64,000 nucleotides of DNA from Oceanobacillus neutriphilus (GCF_014645515.1 NZ_BMLW01000008.1:62001-126000); one strand, 5' to 3'. Counted from the stretch's first letter, positions 27,801 through 37,997 are shown. The notes: generated from the sequence alone by a model not told the origin. Translations and numbers: made by a program.

Positions 27801-29167
27801 CGAAAGAACTATTTGGGATTGACAGTGTCTACCGGGCAGGAACAATAGGAACCGTTGCTGAAAAAACAGCTTATGGGTATGTGAAAGGCTATGCTTCTGA
27901 TCATCAGCTCGTTTATAAAAATGCGGAGATCGACCGCCTTGTGCAAGGCTGTACAGGAGTAAAAAGAACAACTGGCCAGCATCCTGGGGGAATTATTGTT
28001 GTCCCGGATGATAAAGAAATTTATGATTTTACGCCAATCCAGTTTCCGGCAGATGATCGGAATAGTGAGTGGCGGACAACACATTTTGATTTCCATTCGA
28101 TTCACGATAACTTATTGAAGCTGGATATACTTGGACACGATGATCCGACCGTAATTCGCATGCTGCAGGATTTAAGCGGAATTGATCCAAAAACTATCCC
28201 GACAGATGATGAAGAGGTCATGAAAATTTTTGGCGGCACAGAATCATTAGGCGTTACTCCGGAACAGATCCAGTGTAAGACAGGAACTCTGGGAGTGCCC
28301 GAATTTGGCACAAAATTTGTTAGGCAGATGCTTGAAGATACGAAACCTAAAACATTTGCAGAGCTGCTAATTATATCTGGTCTGTCTCATGGTACAGACG
28401 TATGGCTTGGTAATGCACAGGAGCTTATTGATAATGGCACCTGTAAGCTCCCGGATGTAATCGGGTGTCGTGATGATATTATGGTGTATTTAATGCATAA
28501 AGGGTTAGAGCCTTCGATGGCATTTAATATCATGGAATTCGTCCGTAAAGGAAAAGGATTGAAGGATGAATGGATCGATGAAATGAAGAAAAATAACGTA
28601 CCTGACTGGTATATTGAATCTTGTAAAAAAATAAAATACATGTTCCCGAAAGCTCACGCCGCAGCTTATGTTTTAATGGCCGTGCGAATTGCTTATTTCA
28701 AGGTTCACCATCCGATTCTTTTCTATGCTGCATATTTCACAGTCCGTGCTGATGATTTCGAATTAGATACGATGATTAAAGGATCGGATGCCATTCGCAA
28801 GCGGATGGAAGAAATCAGCTATAAAGGTAATGACGCCTCACCAAAAGAGAAAAACTTACTGACAGTTTTAGAGATTTCATTAGAAATGTGTGAACGCGGT
28901 TTGTCTCTGAAAAAGGTAGATTTATATAAATCAAGTGCAACAGAATTTATCGTTGACGGCGATTCTTTGCTTCCACCTTTTAATGCAGTAGACGGACTGG
29001 GCACGAATGCTGCTTTAAATATTGTAAAAGCACGTGAAGAAGGCGAATTCTTATCCAAGGAAGATTTAAGAGAAAGAAGTAAAATCTCTAAAACCGTGCT
29101 GGAGTATTTAGACAATCACGGATGTCTGGAAGGAATGGAAGAGAAAAATCAACTTTCTTTATTCTAG
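24878..29167 (+). CDS. polC: DNA polymerase III PolC (Gram-positive replicative polymerase)
   Basis: Leading-strand replicase with its own 3'-5' exonuclease; 1429 residues. Domains in order: N-terminal domain and OB fold (about residues 1-320), PHP domain with H332 ([13 protein letters not shown]) interrupted by the DnaQ-like exonuclease (FDVETTGL from residue 418), the second PHP half (about residues 600-800), a zinc-binding segment with CPGC near residue 904 and CPEC, the catalytic palm ([10 protein letters not shown] near residue 957), fingers and C-terminal duplex-binding domain ending QLSLF, a beta-clamp-binding-like motif. It has the good site TTGGAGG. proS, normally just upstream, is absent. 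Confidence 0.99.
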   Translation: MSISKQEKMKLLLDQIQLSETTVQTYFSSSYLEKVEVYKQEKKWHFYIYIEDVLPFDEYLYLYQSLQKSFSSIAEKVELTLHTDNKQCSEKDIGVYWKHFLATTTFSPAHQEMIMQQTPRIIDNKIMLTSRNETESNILKKRLEPAFSQFCYRIGSKPYSIDLEVKANQEEMQVFQENKAKEDQALVQKTVQEKEKRDKEKDVPVSQPLAIGYKIQDEPVEMNQILEEERRITVQGYVFDSEIRELRSGRSLLIIKATDYTDSLQIKMFSKGDEDVSKFQSVKKGMWVKARGSIQTDMYTNELAMMAKDIHEVQVREKQDEAPEDEKRVELHAHSTMSQMDAVVSPDALVEQAGKWGHQAVAITDHAGVQGFPDAYYAGKKYGVKVLYGVEANLVDDGVPIAYNESDRVLKDANYIVFDVETTGLSAVYDTIIELAAVKVHDGEIIDRFESFANPHHPLSETTTNLTGITDDMVKDAPEVGDVLKDFHAWMGEDILVAHNASFDMGFLNQGFKRIDYEKAANPVIDTLELARFLLPELRNHRLNTLCKHMDIELTQHHRAIYDAEATGYLLWKLVQRLIEKEITNHQDLNNHMGENNAYQRSRPFHCTILAQTQEGLKNLYKIVSHAHIDYFYREPRLPRSVLKKYRKGLLIGTACDRGEVFETMMQKSEEEAEQVAEFYDYIEVQPPSNYVHLIDKDLVQNEAQVVDILRKLVNLGERMGKLVTATGNVHYLQDIDKQYRQILIAAQAGNPLNRQTLPDTPFRTTGEMLGAFSFLGKEKAKEIVVQNTQQLANEIEDISPIQDGLFTPNIDGAEQEMRDLCYSMAKRVYGEPIPEIVTSRLEKELESIIGNGFAVIYLISHKLVKKSLDDGYLVGSRGSVGSSFVATMTEITEVNPLPPHYVCPGCKHSEFFTDGSVASGYDLEDKNCPECGEALKKDGQDIPFETFLGFKGDKVPDIDLNFSGDYQPRAHNYTKELFGIDSVYRAGTIGTVAEKTAYGYVKGYASDHQLVYKNAEIDRLVQGCTGVKRTTGQHPGGIIVVPDDKEIYDFTPIQFPADDRNSEWRTTHFDFHSIHDNLLKLDILGHDDPTVIRMLQDLSGIDPKTIPTDDEEVMKIFGGTESLGVTPEQIQCKTGTLGVPEFGTKFVRQMLEDTKPKTFAELLIISGLSHGTDVWLGNAQELIDNGTCKLPDVIGCRDDIMVYLMHKGLEPSMAFNIMEFVRKGKGLKDEWIDEMKKNNVPDWYIESCKKIKYMFPKAHAAAYVLMAVRIAYFKVHHPILFYAAYFTVRADDFELDTMIKGSDAIRKRMEEISYKGNDASPKEKNLLTVLEISLEMCERGLSLKKVDLYKSSATEFIVDGDSLLPPFNAVDGLGTNAALNIVKAREEGEFLSKEDLRERSKISKTVLEYLDNHGCLEGMEEKNQLSLF

Positions 29168-29196
29168 GAAGTGTTTTGCAGATTAATTTTTAAGTA

Positions 29197-30140
29197 ACTC
29201 AACTTTCGCACATTAAAAAGTAACTTCCTATCCATAGGAACAGGGGTTGATCATTTCTGCTATATATCTGTTGACAAAGATAGAAGATAAAGTGTAAAGC
29301 TATAAAGCGACCACTGCGGCGGACCGTTTTGCTTTCCTAGGGGCACGCTCTTCAGCTAACTTTTGCCAAGAAGAGCACTTGGCAAAAGTGGATCTTCAGA
29401 TGGTGCTGATCCCTGTCCAGCTACAAGCGTCAAAAACTAGACAACTTCCCGACAGCGCCCTACGATAAAGAAGACTTAGCGACTGGCAAGCCGTCAGGCG
29501 CAGACAGAGCTAAAGTCGCGCTTATGCCCCGCGGGTGAAAGTCATCATCCGTTCGTAAACTCACGGTGATTCCTTTATCTCAGTTGCTTCGGTCCAGTTG
29601 TTACGTTTTTAAACGACGCTTTCCGCTTTCCTTTCAGGAGTCAAAACGGTCCGCCTCCGCTAGCAGGGTATTCTATATTGAAATAACTGAACAAATAAAA
29701 GGCAAATCTGACAGAACTAATTTTCGTGTTGCATGGTAAACATGTTCAGCAATCCTTTTTTTAGCGCATGAAAGCTATTCTCGATATGAATTATTCATGC
29801 TGTCATGATTTGAACTGCTAAAAACGATGATTTCATCTAACTTCATCAGGATATTACTTCTTCCATGCGCTGTAGAATCCTATTAGAGCGCAGGCCAACC
29901 GCGGAGACTCCTATGGGAACAGGGCGGGCTGAAGATCCACTTGAAAAACGGTTTTCTTTTCAAGTTAGCTGAAGCCGTCCCCATGGAAAGCGGAGTGGTT
30001 GGCCGGAGCGGAAGCTATACACAATAACCTGCTCAAAAAATAAAAAGATGAGTTAACTAAAAGCAAGCATGTTAATAGAGACCATGTACATCCTGGAACA
30101 GCAAGGTTTATATGTTTATTCTTAGGTGCGAAAGTTGAGT
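29197..30140 (-). mobile_element. TIR-bounded element without transposase, copy 1 (polC-rimP)
   Basis: A 944-bp block bounded by perfect 15-bp inverted ends: ACTCAACTTTCGCAC (29197-29211) and GTGCGAAAGTTGAGT (30126-30140). Read on the minus strand it aligns with 53525-54426 and 40980-41732. Near each end is a long hairpin module (29318-29655 and about 29885-30005). No transposase-like frame exists. I see no clear target-site duplication. It lies 29 bases after the polC stop and before the terminator at 30164, so it probably inserted between gene and terminator. Confidence 0.75.
29410..29632. repeat. Nested insertion inside copy 1
   Basis: About 220 bp interrupts a stem loop that is continuous in the other two copies (41526-41560 and 54200-54230). 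It begins GTCCAGCTACAAGCGTC and ends near GCTTTCCGCTTTCC. Part of it (GATTCCTTTATCTC ... GTCCAGTTGTTACGT, about 29570-29608) resembles 52609-52643, so it is itself a dispersed repeat. Confidence 0.55.
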
Positions 30141-30163
30141 AATAAGAAAGATTTCATTAAATC

Positions 30164-30212
30164 AAAGGATTTCCGTCAATTGCAATGATTGCAAGACGGA
30201 AATCCTTTTTAT
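30164..30212 (+). terminator. Intrinsic terminator, probably of polC
   Basis: AAAGGATTTCCGTC (30164-30177) pairs perfectly with GACGGAAATCCTTT (30195-30208), followed by more T. It is now about 1 kb from the polC stop because of the inserted element. Confidence 0.85.
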
Positions 30213-30311
30213 AGTTGAGTTACGGATAAATCACTCTGATTTTGGGAAAACTATTCTTATTAAAAGCGGATTATACAGCGGTAAAAAGCTTTAAAGTCTT
30301 GATTAAGTGGT

Positions 30312-30340
30312 TTGCAAAGGGGTATAGAATATGCTATACT
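30312..30340 (+). promoter_or_regulatory. SigA-type promoter of the rimP-nusA operon
   Basis: TTGCAA (30312-30317), 17-base spacer, TATACT (30335-30340). It directs transcription through the structured leader that follows. Confidence 0.75.
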
Positions 30341-30369
30341 ATTTTTGGTTAGAATGTTCGATACGTACG

Positions 30370-30470
30370 AATGAAAAGAGTGGGTGTACACCCACTCTTT
30401 ATTCATACCTCGCCTAAACGAGACTCTCTGCTTCCCCCGCCCGTATTTTAGGCAGGGGTTTTATATTGAT
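30370..30470 (+). promoter_or_regulatory. Leader with two tandem hairpins before rimP-nusA
   Basis: The first hairpin is a perfect 26-base palindrome (30375-30400, half-site AAAGAGTGGGTGT) followed by TTTATTCAT. The second pairs CCCCCGCC (about 30435-30442) with GGCAGGGG (about 30452-30459) followed by TTTTATATTG. Both have imperfect U-tracts, the form expected of NusA-dependent terminators. Autoregulation of the nusA operon by NusA-dependent attenuation is described for B. subtilis; that these hairpins do it here is inference. Confidence 0.6.
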
Positions 30471-30506
30471 TGAAGGCGTGAGGACATGGTTAAAGGAGGT
30501 TTACAC

Positions 30507-30977
30507 TTGAGTTCTAAAGTAATTGAGATAACAACTGAATTAGTTAACCCAATTTTAGAAGAGAAAAATTTAGAATTAGTTGATATCGAGTATGTAAAAG
30601 AAGGAAAAAACTGGTTTCTGCGTGTTTATATTGATAAAGAAGGCGGTATTGACATTGTAGAATGTGGCGAAGTTTCTGAACAGTTAAGTGAAAAATTGGA
30701 CGAAGCTGACCCGATTAAAGAAGCTTATTTTCTGGAAGTATCTTCCCCAGGAGTAGAAAAACCATTAAAAACGCTGGAAGACTTTAAAAAGAACATTGGA
30801 AATAATGTTTTTGTAAAGTTATATGAAAAGATTGACGGCGAAAAAACGTATGAAGGTATTTTACAAAACGTGGAGAATGATACCGTTGCTATTGAATACA
30901 AAATTAAAACGAGAAAAAAAATCGTAGAAATACCTTATGAAAAAGTAGCAAAAGCAAGACTTGCAGTTATGTTTTAA
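30507..30977 (+). CDS. rimP: Ribosome maturation factor RimP
   Basis: Assists 30S assembly; first gene of the nusA-infB operon. Conserved parts are [26 protein letters not shown], then [18 protein letters not shown] and [12 protein letters not shown]. The start is TTG 30507: AAAGGAGG (30492-30499) is 7 bases away and yields 156 residues, the family length. An ATG at 30486 lies upstream of that ribosome-binding site and is unlikely. Confidence 0.95.
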   Translation: MSSKVIEITTELVNPILEEKNLELVDIEYVKEGKNWFLRVYIDKEGGIDIVECGEVSEQLSEKLDEADPIKEAYFLEVSSPGVEKPLKTLEDFKKNIGNNVFVKLYEKIDGEKTYEGILQNVENDTVAIEYKIKTRKKIVEIPYEKVAKARLAVMF

Positions 30978-30998
30978 TTAAAAGGGGGAAAAGAAAAA

Positions 30999-32105
30999 GT
31001 GAGCACGCAGTTGTTTGATGCGATTGATCATTTAGCAAAAGAAAAAGGAATAGACAAGGATATATTGATGGAGGCTTTGGAGGCAGCGCTTATTTCTGCT
31101 TATAAAAAGAACTTTAAATCTGCATCTAATGTCCGGGTAGAGTTGAACGAAGCTACAGGGAAGATGGCTGTCTATGCAAGAAAAACAGTCGTGCCGAATG
31201 TAGAGGATACACAGCTGGAAATATCTCTTGATGAAGCTAAAAGTATCAATCCAAGCTATGAAACAGATGATATAATAGAAGTAGAAGTAACACCAAAAGA
31301 TTTTGGACGTATTGCTGCACAGGCTGCTAAACAAGTAGTTACTCAACGGGTACGAGAAGCAGAGCGCGGCGTTATCTTCTCTGAATATATTGATAGAGAA
31401 GATGATGTGATGACAGGAATTATTCAGCGTAAGGATTCCCGTTTCGTCTATGTTAACCTTGGGAAAATTGAAGCAAAGCTGGCAGAGGCTGAGCAGATGC
31501 CGACAGAAGAATATCATATCCATGATCGTTTGAAAGTTTATGTGACAAAGGTTGAGAATACAAGCAAAGGACCGCAAATCTATATTTCACGTTCTCATCC
31601 CGGCTTGTTAAAACGATTATTTGAAATGGAAGTTCCAGAAATTTATGATGGAATTGTGGAAATTAAATCTGTTGCACGCGAAGCTGGAGACCGTTCTAAG
31701 ATTTCTGTCCATGCTCCAGATCCGGAGATAGATCCGGTAGGCTCTTGTGTAGGACAAAAGGGACAGCGTGTTCAGGCGATTGTAACGGAATTAAAGGGTG
31801 AAAAGATTGATATTGTGGAGTGGTCCGAGGATCCGGTCGTTTACGTATCAAACGCATTAAGCCCTTCCAAAGTATTGAAAGTATTTGTAGATGAGGAAGA
31901 GAAGGCAACAACAGTGGTTGTTCCAGATTATCAATTATCATTAGCAATTGGTAAAAGAGGTCAAAATGCACGCCTGGCAGCAAAACTTACAGGCTGGAAA
32001 ATTGATATTAAAAGTGAATCTGACGCAAAAGCAGAAGGTTTACTGGATGATATAGATTTAGAAGAAAAAGCTTATTCTGACAACAGTGAAGATTTGTTTG
32101 AATAA
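30999..32105 (+). CDS. nusA: Transcription termination/antitermination factor NusA
   Basis: RNA polymerase-binding factor controlling pausing and intrinsic termination. N-terminal domain (about residues 1-125), S1 domain (about residues 130-200), KH1 and KH2 (VGSCVGQKGQRVQAIV and LAIGKRGQNARLAAKLTGWKI). There are no C-terminal acidic repeats, as is usual in Firmicutes. It starts with GTG 30999 after AAAGGGGG. Its level is probably controlled by the leader upstream of rimP. Confidence 0.98.
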   Translation: MSTQLFDAIDHLAKEKGIDKDILMEALEAALISAYKKNFKSASNVRVELNEATGKMAVYARKTVVPNVEDTQLEISLDEAKSINPSYETDDIIEVEVTPKDFGRIAAQAAKQVVTQRVREAERGVIFSEYIDREDDVMTGIIQRKDSRFVYVNLGKIEAKLAEAEQMPTEEYHIHDRLKVYVTKVENTSKGPQIYISRSHPGLLKRLFEMEVPEIYDGIVEIKSVAREAGDRSKISVHAPDPEIDPVGSCVGQKGQRVQAIVTELKGEKIDIVEWSEDPVVYVSNALSPSKVLKVFVDEEEKATTVVVPDYQLSLAIGKRGQNARLAAKLTGWKIDIKSESDAKAEGLLDDIDLEEKAYSDNSEDLFE

Positions 32106-32118
32106 GGAGGTATTTCAC

Positions 32119-32388
32119 TTGGCTAAGAAGAAAAAAATACCAGAAAGAAAATGTGTTATTACAAATGAAATGAAGCCTAAAAAAGACTTGATCCGCATTG
32201 TGAGGAATAAAGAGGGAGAAGTGTCCGTTGATGAAACTGGTAAGAAAAACGGACGTGGAGCTTACCTTTCCAAGAATAAGTCTGTGATTGAACAGGCTCG
32301 GAAAACCAATGCGCTTAACAAAATATTGAACGCAGAAGTAAGTCCAACAATCTACGATGAGCTAGAAGCTTTAGTAGAGGGAGATTGA
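32119..32388 (+). CDS. ylxR: YlxR family RNA-binding protein (RnpM)
   Basis: Small basic protein of 89 residues (DUF448). Conserved ERKCVITNEMKPKKDLIRIVR and GRGAYLSKNKSVIEQA are present. YlxR (RnpM) has been reported as a modulator of RNase P in B. subtilis. The start is TTG 32119: AAGGAGG at 32104-32110 has ideal spacing and the protein then begins LAKKKKIPERKC as expected. It lies 13 bases after nusA. Confidence 0.93.
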   Translation: MAKKKKIPERKCVITNEMKPKKDLIRIVRNKEGEVSVDETGKKNGRGAYLSKNKSVIEQARKTNALNKILNAEVSPTIYDELEALVEGD

Positions 32389-32389
32389 C

Positions 32390-32689
32390 ATGAATCCTAA
32401 TTATTTAAACATCATTGGTCTCGCTGTCAGAGCAAGAAAATGCTCAACAGGGGAAGATACTATTATAAAGGATATTCGTAAAGGTCGTGCAAAGCTTGTT
32501 TTATTAGCAGAAGATATTGGACCGCAGACAAAAAAGAAACTTTCGGATAAATGTACCTCGTACAATATTCCATATCGATTTGTTGATAACCGTGATATCT
32601 TATCGCAGGCAATCGGGAAAGAGCAGCGTGTAGCTATAGCAATACTAGATTCAGGCTTTGCAAAAAAACTCCTTACTCTAGTTGGATAA
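32390..32689 (+). CDS. ylxQ: L7Ae-family RNA-binding protein YlxQ
   Basis: A 99-residue L7Ae/L30e-fold protein; [20 protein letters not shown] and [23 protein letters not shown] segments fit kink-turn-binding proteins. Kink-turn binding by YlxQ has been shown biochemically, but its cellular role is not established. The start is one base after the ylxR stop, and infB follows 20 bases later, the standard order. Confidence 0.93.
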   Translation: MNPNYLNIIGLAVRARKCSTGEDTIIKDIRKGRAKLVLLAEDIGPQTKKKLSDKCTSYNIPYRFVDNRDILSQAIGKEQRVAIAILDSGFAKKLLTLVG

Positions 32690-32709
32690 ATAAATCCGGG
32701 GGTGAATGT

Positions 32710-34809
32710 ATGAGCAAAATACGTGTATATGAATATGCAAAGAAAAATAATGTGGCAAGTAAAGAAGTCATTCAATTTTTAAAGGAAAAGAATGTAGATG
32801 TTTCCAATCATATGTCTACGATTTCCGATAGTGAAATCAAACAATTGGATGAAAAATTTAATCCGCAGCCAAAACAGGATAACAAGAAGAATGGTCAAGT
32901 AAACCAAAATAAACAGCAAAACAACAAAAATGCAGCAAATAAACCAAATGCAAATCGGAATACTAAAAAAGATAATCCGAAAAACAAAAAACAAAAAACC
33001 TCTAACAAAGGTAAACAACCTAAACCACAAAAGGAGCAGTCGTTAGTGAAAGAAACTCCAAGTAAAATTACGTACCACGGTGTATTAACCGTTCAGGATT
33101 TAGCAGAGAAACTTCATAAAGAGCCTGCAGAACTTATCAAGAAATTATTGTTTATGGGGATCATGGCTACTAAAAACCAAGACCTTGAAGATGATGCTGT
33201 AGAGTTAATTTGTGAGGAATATAATGTCGAAGTTGAGAAAGAAATTATTTTAGAAGATACAGACCTTGATAAATATATTGAAGAAGATGACAGCGATAAG
33301 TTGCAAGAGCGTCCAGCAGTTGTTACCATTATGGGACATGTTGACCACGGGAAAACAACCTTGTTAGATGCTATCCGCCATACAAAAGTCACTGCTGGTG
33401 AGGCAGGCGGAATTACACAGCATATTGGAGCTTATCAGGTTGAAAATGAAGGCAAGAAAATTACATTCTTAGACACACCGGGCCACGCAGCATTTACAAG
33501 TATGCGTTCCCGTGGTGCGCAGATAACAGATATTGCTATTTTAGTTGTGGCAGCAGATGACGGTGTAATGCCGCAGACAGTTGAAGCTATCAACCATGCA
33601 AAAGCTGCTGAAGTACCAATTATTGTAGCAGTTAATAAAATGGATAAAGAAGGCGCTAATCCGGATCGTGTAATGCAGGAATTGACAGAGCATGAACTGA
33701 TTCCTGAAGATTGGGGTGGAAGCACCATCTTTGTTAACCTTGCAGCGATTAAAGGAGAAGGTATTGATGACCTGCTGGAAATGATTTTATTAGTTGCTGA
33801 GGTAGAAGAATTAAAAGCAAATCCGGATGCTAAAGCTTTCGGTACAGTGATTGATGCCCAATTAGATAAAGGCAGAGGGTCTGTTGCAACACTGCTTGTT
33901 CAAAATGGTACTTTGCATGTAGGAGATCCAATCGTTGTTGGAAGTACGTATGGTAAAGTCCGGGCAATGGTAAATGATATAGGACAACGTGTGAATCAGG
34001 TTGGCCCTTCTGCACCAGTTGAAATTACCGGTTTACAAGATGTACCTCAGGCAGGCGACCAATTTCTTGCGTTTGCTGATGAGAAAAAGGCGCGTCAAAT
34101 TGGTATCGCACGTCAACAAAAACGGATTGATGAGAATCGCGGCGGGCAATCAACAGTAAGCTTAGATGATTTATTTGAAAAAATTAAGCAAGGCGAAATG
34201 AAAGAATTAAATATTATTGTTAAAGCGGACGTACAAGGATCTGTTGAAGCATTAGCTGCTTCTCTGCGTAAGATAGAAGTAGAAGGCGTTAATGTTAAAA
34301 TTATTCATACAGGTGTAGGAGCAATTACTGAATCTGATATTATCTTAGCTTCAGCATCGAACGCGATTGTTATCGGCTTCAATGTTCGTCCTGATGTTAA
34401 TGCAAAAAGAGCTGCAGAATCTGAAAAAATTGATTTACGTCTGCACCGTGTTATTTACAGTGCGATTGAAGAAATTGAAGCTGCAATGAAAGGTCTGCTT
34501 GATCCAGAATACGAAGAAAAAGTGATTGGTCAAGCGGAGGTCCGTGAAACATTTAAAGTGTCACGTATTGGTACTATCGCTGGAAGCTATGTAACAGACG
34601 GTAAAATTACCAGGGATTCCAGTGTTCGCCTGATTCGTGATGGAGTAGTTCTCTATGAAGGGGAATTACAGGCATTGAGACGCTTTAAAGATGATGTAAA
34701 AGAAGTACAGCAAAACTATGAATGTGGTATCACATTAACAAACTTCAATGATATTAAAGAGGGCGACATAATTGAAGCCTATGTAATGGAAGAAATTGAA
34801 CGAAAATGA
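32710..34809 (+). CDS. infB: Translation initiation factor IF-2
   Basis: GTPase that places initiator tRNA on the 30S subunit. A short N-terminal IF2_N helix domain ([19 protein letters not shown]), a Lys/Asn/Gln-rich disordered linker (about residues 50-110) and a second N2 domain precede the GTPase core: GHVDHGKT from residue 209, [15 protein letters not shown]. Domains II, III and IV follow. At 699 residues it has a short linker compared with enterobacterial IF-2. It is coupled to ylxP by an ATGA overlap. Confidence 0.98.
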   Translation: MSKIRVYEYAKKNNVASKEVIQFLKEKNVDVSNHMSTISDSEIKQLDEKFNPQPKQDNKKNGQVNQNKQQNNKNAANKPNANRNTKKDNPKNKKQKTSNKGKQPKPQKEQSLVKETPSKITYHGVLTVQDLAEKLHKEPAELIKKLLFMGIMATKNQDLEDDAVELICEEYNVEVEKEIILEDTDLDKYIEEDDSDKLQERPAVVTIMGHVDHGKTTLLDAIRHTKVTAGEAGGITQHIGAYQVENEGKKITFLDTPGHAAFTSMRSRGAQITDIAILVVAADDGVMPQTVEAINHAKAAEVPIIVAVNKMDKEGANPDRVMQELTEHELIPEDWGGSTIFVNLAAIKGEGIDDLLEMILLVAEVEELKANPDAKAFGTVIDAQLDKGRGSVATLLVQNGTLHVGDPIVVGSTYGKVRAMVNDIGQRVNQVGPSAPVEITGLQDVPQAGDQFLAFADEKKARQIGIARQQKRIDENRGGQSTVSLDDLFEKIKQGEMKELNIIVKADVQGSVEALAASLRKIEVEGVNVKIIHTGVGAITESDIILASASNAIVIGFNVRPDVNAKRAAESEKIDLRLHRVIYSAIEEIEAAMKGLLDPEYEEKVIGQAEVRETFKVSRIGTIAGSYVTDGKITRDSSVRLIRDGVVLYEGELQALRRFKDDVKEVQQNYECGITLTNFNDIKEGDIIEAYVMEEIERK

Positions 34810-35084
34810 TTCTCTATGCAGAAGTAGAATGTATGTTGTATGAAGGAAATTCATTAAAAGAAAAACGATCTGTATTAAAGCGGATTATAAATAAACTGCG
34901 TCAATCTTTTAATGTATCTGTCACAGAGCTCGGATTTCATGATATGTGGCAACGGACCAAACTAGGGATTGTTACCATTTCCACCGATTATGTGCATGCT
35001 GAAAAAGTAATACAACAGGCTTTAAACACAATAGATTCTTTTTCTGAATTAGAGAGAACAATAACAAATATAGAGCGATTATAG
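34806..35084 (+). CDS. ylxP: DUF503 family protein YlxP
   Basis: A 92-residue protein with conserved [18 protein letters not shown] and [17 protein letters not shown], typical of the DUF503 family between infB and rbfA. Its function is not established; position suggests a link to translation. It overlaps the infB stop by 4 bases and is followed 35 bases later by rbfA. Confidence 0.93.
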   Translation: MILYAEVECMLYEGNSLKEKRSVLKRIINKLRQSFNVSVTELGFHDMWQRTKLGIVTISTDYVHAEKVIQQALNTIDSFSELERTITNIERL

Positions 35085-35119
35085 AAGGAAACTTCATTCA
35101 AGTATGTGAGGTGAGATTA

Positions 35120-35461
35120 ATGTCAGAATTGAGAGCTCATCGAGTTGCAGAGCAAATGAAAAAAGAGCTGGGTGATATTTTATCCAGAAAAATTAAAGAT
35201 CCCCGTGTCGGTTTTGTAACAGTTACCGATGTGGAAGTAACTGGTGACTTGCAGCAGGCGAAAATTTTTATTTCTGTATTAGGTGATGAAAAGAAAAAGC
35301 AGGAAACATTATTGGGACTTGCAAAAGCAAAAGGATTTATCCGTTCAGAAATTGGCAAGCGAATTCGTTTGCGCAAAACACCTGAGCTTACCTTTGAATT
35401 TGATGAAGCAATAGAGCAAGGTAACCGGATAGACTCTATTTTAAGAGATCTGAATAAGTAA
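35120..35461 (+). CDS. rbfA: Ribosome-binding factor A
   Basis: KH-like 30S maturation and cold-adaptation factor. [25 protein letters not shown] and [21 protein letters not shown] are diagnostic. ATG 35120 follows GTGAGGTGAG and gives 113 residues; the in-frame upstream start at 35111 would overlap that site. A strong terminator follows, so truB downstream probably depends partly on another promoter. Confidence 0.97.
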   Translation: MSELRAHRVAEQMKKELGDILSRKIKDPRVGFVTVTDVEVTGDLQQAKIFISVLGDEKKKQETLLGLAKAKGFIRSEIGKRIRLRKTPELTFEFDEAIEQGNRIDSILRDLNK

Positions 35462-35466
35462 TTTTG

Positions 35467-35510
35467 AAAAAACTGATCCCTCTGCTTCCTGGCAAGGATC
35501 AGTTTTTTTT
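35467..35510 (+). terminator. Intrinsic terminator after rbfA
   Basis: AAAAAACTGATCC (35467-35479) pairs with GGATCAGTTTTTTT (35496-35509). A long T-run makes it a strong terminator in the middle of an operon that is continuous in B. subtilis. Confidence 0.88.
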
Positions 35511-35529
35511 AAAGATACAAAAGTATATA

Positions 35530-36074
35530 AAAATGCTGAAGTCAGCCGCTGCAACGGGTTTCATGGGGTGAGTAATCTTAGGCCCCAGAAATACACTACG
35601 CTTTCCGTGGGCCCCGAGCTCATCTCCTCGGAAAAAAGAAGAGCACTTTTTTCCTGCGGGGGCATACAGGACGTATGTCAGTTCGGTGCCTGAGACAGGA
35701 CGTCGCGAACTTAACCGAACTTCCAATTCTGTTTTTGCGCATTCCCACAGGAGTCTACGTGTATTTCTTCTGGGACTGGGACTGCGATTACTCGTCCCAC
35801 CGAAGAGCTTTTGCGATTACTCGCCTCATCGAAAACCGTCGCTAAAATTAGCTTTATTTTTTTGTGAAAAAGTAAATAAAACATATTTCTTCTTAGATGG
35901 GAGCGAAGGGAAGTCGACTCCTGCGGGAAAAGCAACAGGTGAAGACCCCGCAAGAAGTGGTCTTCTTCTGAGGAGGCTGAGGCGTTGCCTGCGGAAAGCG
36001 ACTTCCCGCAGCGGACATCTCATTGGCTAGAATACCAGTATTTTAAAGACCAAGTGATTTTCTTGGGTTTTCTT
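35530..36074. repeat. Palindromic intergenic repeat, family A copy 2 (rbfA-truB)
   Basis: About 545 bp, homologous end to end with 18513-18923 in the same orientation. It differs mainly by two insertions: one at about 35664-35735 (ACAGGACGTATGTCAG...) and one at about 35771-35838 that holds two inverted copies of the AGTAATCGCA word (35783-35801 and 35812-35830). It starts 20 bases after the rbfA terminator and ends about 60 bases before the truB start. No gene is present. Confidence 0.85.
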
Positions 36075-36134
36075 AGAGTGAAAAAGAATCCCGTTACAAA
36101 ATATATACGATTAAGAAAGGAAGGGGGATTAATA

Positions 36135-37022
36135 ATGAATGGTATCCTGCCATTATGGAAGCCTAAGGGAATGACTTCTTTTGATTGTGTAGCTAAATGC
36201 CGACGTTATTTTAATACAAAAAAAGTAGGACATACGGGGACGCTGGACCCGGAGGTTGAAGGTGTTCTCCCTATTTGTATCGGCAACGCTACGAAAATTG
36301 TTCCGTTTCTCACTGATACGAAAAAAATCTATCTTGGGACGGTTGCATTAGGATCCGCTACGGAAACGGAAGATGCAACAGGGAAAGTTATTGCAGAAAA
36401 AGAAGTTATACACATGCCTGGCAAAGCTGAAATAGAAGCTGTTTTAGAAAAATTTCAAGGAGCTATCACACAAATTCCTCCAATGTATTCCGCTGTAAAA
36501 GTAAACGGAAAAAAGCTTTATGAATATGCAAGAGCAAATGAAGAGGTGGAACGGCCGGTAAGAGAAGTTTTTATTCATAATATACAGCTTTTAGCGATAG
36601 ATGAGGAAAAGAATTCTTTTGACATATTTGTAGAATGTTCAAAAGGAACCTATATCCGGACATTATGTGTGGACATTGGTAAAGAATTAGGTTATCCGGC
36701 ACATATGTTTAAGCTGGAACGGACAAAAACCGGAACTTTTTCCAAGAAAAATACGGTTACTTTTGCTATGATAGAAGAGGCGGCAGATAAAAATGAATTA
36801 GAGAAGCTGTTAAGCCCTCTTTCAGAAGGATTAAGTCATTTAGTACATCAAGAGGTTGATGATGTGCTGGGGGCCCACATTAAAAATGGTCAGAAATTAT
36901 CTATTTCGGAAGCCCCTGAGACAAATCATCCGTTTGTATTTACAAATAATGAAGAAGTGCTGGCGATTTACGGGCAGCACCCGGATAAACCTGATCAAAT
37001 TAAACCAATAAGAGTATTCTAA
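36135..37022 (+). CDS. truB: tRNA pseudouridine-55 synthase TruB
   Basis: Isomerises U55 in the tRNA T-loop. The catalytic Asp38 lies in HTGTLDPEVEGVLPICIG; GILPLWKPKGMTSFD, YSAVKVNGKKLYEYAR and CSKGTYIRTLCVDIG are conserved. ATG 36135 after AAAGGAAGGGGG gives 295 residues; the frame is open further upstream only through repeat sequence. The C-terminal PUA-like domain is present. ribF follows after 25 bases. Confidence 0.97.
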   Translation: MNGILPLWKPKGMTSFDCVAKCRRYFNTKKVGHTGTLDPEVEGVLPICIGNATKIVPFLTDTKKIYLGTVALGSATETEDATGKVIAEKEVIHMPGKAEIEAVLEKFQGAITQIPPMYSAVKVNGKKLYEYARANEEVERPVREVFIHNIQLLAIDEEKNSFDIFVECSKGTYIRTLCVDIGKELGYPAHMFKLERTKTGTFSKKNTVTFAMIEEAADKNELEKLLSPLSEGLSHLVHQEVDDVLGAHIKNGQKLSISEAPETNHPFVFTNNEEVLAIYGQHPDKPDQIKPIRVF

Positions 37023-37047
37023 CGAGAGAAAGTGCAGGTGTAGCAGG

Positions 37048-37989
37048 ATGAAAACAATGGAATTATCCTATCCGCATACGTTACATAAGGAGAACTTACC
37101 GGAAACTGTCAGTGCAATCGGTTTCTTTGACGGAATTCATAAAGGACATCAGGAGGTTATTCAGCAGGCTGTAAATAAAGCAAAGGAAAATAATATGGAG
37201 AGTGCTGTCATTACTTTTTTTCCGCACCCGTCCGTTGTTCTAAGAAAAGATGTGCAGCATGTTAAGTACATAACAATATCTTCTGAAAAGCAAGCGATAT
37301 TAGAGAATCTTCAAGTAGACCGTTTATATGTTATCCGGTTTAATCAAGAATTATCTAAGCTCAGTCCTCAAGCCTTTATTGATCACTTTATTATTGGATT
37401 AAATATTAAGCATCTTGTAGCGGGCTTTGATTACTCATTCGGTCATAAAGGACAAGGGAAAATGGCAGATATGCAGGAATATGCAAGAAATTTATTTACA
37501 TGGGAAACCATAGGTAAAATAACTTTGGATGAAGAAAAAGTCAGCTCCACCAGAATAAGAGCAGAATTGGCATCGGGAAATATGGAAGAGGCAGAACGTC
37601 TGCTGGGAAGACCCTTTTCTACAACTGGACCGGTAGTAAAAGGGGCACGCCGCGGACGTGAGCTGGGTTATCCAACTGCTAATCTGTCTATATCCAAAGA
37701 TGCTCTGCTGCCTAAACAGGGGGTATATGCGACTCGTGTCCGCCACAAGGATAAAATATATGGCGGAATGGCGAATATCGGTACGAACCCGACATTTACA
37801 GAAGAGCTTGCAGATATGTCTGTGGAGGTGTATCTCTTTGACTTTGATGGTGATTTATACGGGGAAGAATTAACGATAGAATGGCTGTCTTATACAAGAG
37901 AAGAAATAAAATTTGACTCAAAGGAAGCTTTGATTGAAAAAATGCAGCAGGATGAGAAAGAAATTAGAGCTTATTTAGCAAATAGGTAA
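37048..37989 (+). CDS. ribF: Bifunctional riboflavin kinase / FAD synthetase
   Basis: Makes FMN and FAD. The N-terminal nucleotidyltransferase domain has GFFDGIHKGHQ and FFPHP near residues 25-60 and KVSSTRIR near residue 166; the C-terminal kinase domain has GRELGYPTANL and the threonine-rich NIGTNPTF. Length 313 residues. In B. subtilis this gene is named ribC. It lies between truB and rpsO as usual. Confidence 0.97.
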   Translation: MKTMELSYPHTLHKENLPETVSAIGFFDGIHKGHQEVIQQAVNKAKENNMESAVITFFPHPSVVLRKDVQHVKYITISSEKQAILENLQVDRLYVIRFNQELSKLSPQAFIDHFIIGLNIKHLVAGFDYSFGHKGQGKMADMQEYARNLFTWETIGKITLDEEKVSSTRIRAELASGNMEEAERLLGRPFSTTGPVVKGARRGRELGYPTANLSISKDALLPKQGVYATRVRHKDKIYGGMANIGTNPTFTEELADMSVEVYLFDFDGDLYGEELTIEWLSYTREEIKFDSKEALIEKMQQDEKEIRAYLANR

Positions 37990-37997
37990 ACTTACAC

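Noticed and set aside
29197..30140. Decayed transposase gene inside the TIR element
   Set aside because: No frame of useful length or transposase motif occurs in any copy on either strand; the interior is hairpins and AT-rich sequence.
31032..31577. 181-codon frame on the minus strand within nusA
   Set aside because: Antisense shadow of the conserved nusA coding sequence, with no supporting signals.
35686..36030. Overlapping frames on both strands in the rbfA-truB gap
   Set aside because: All lie in the family A palindromic repeat; similar frames occur at the sister copy (18578-18937) because the repeat is G+C-rich, not because it codes.
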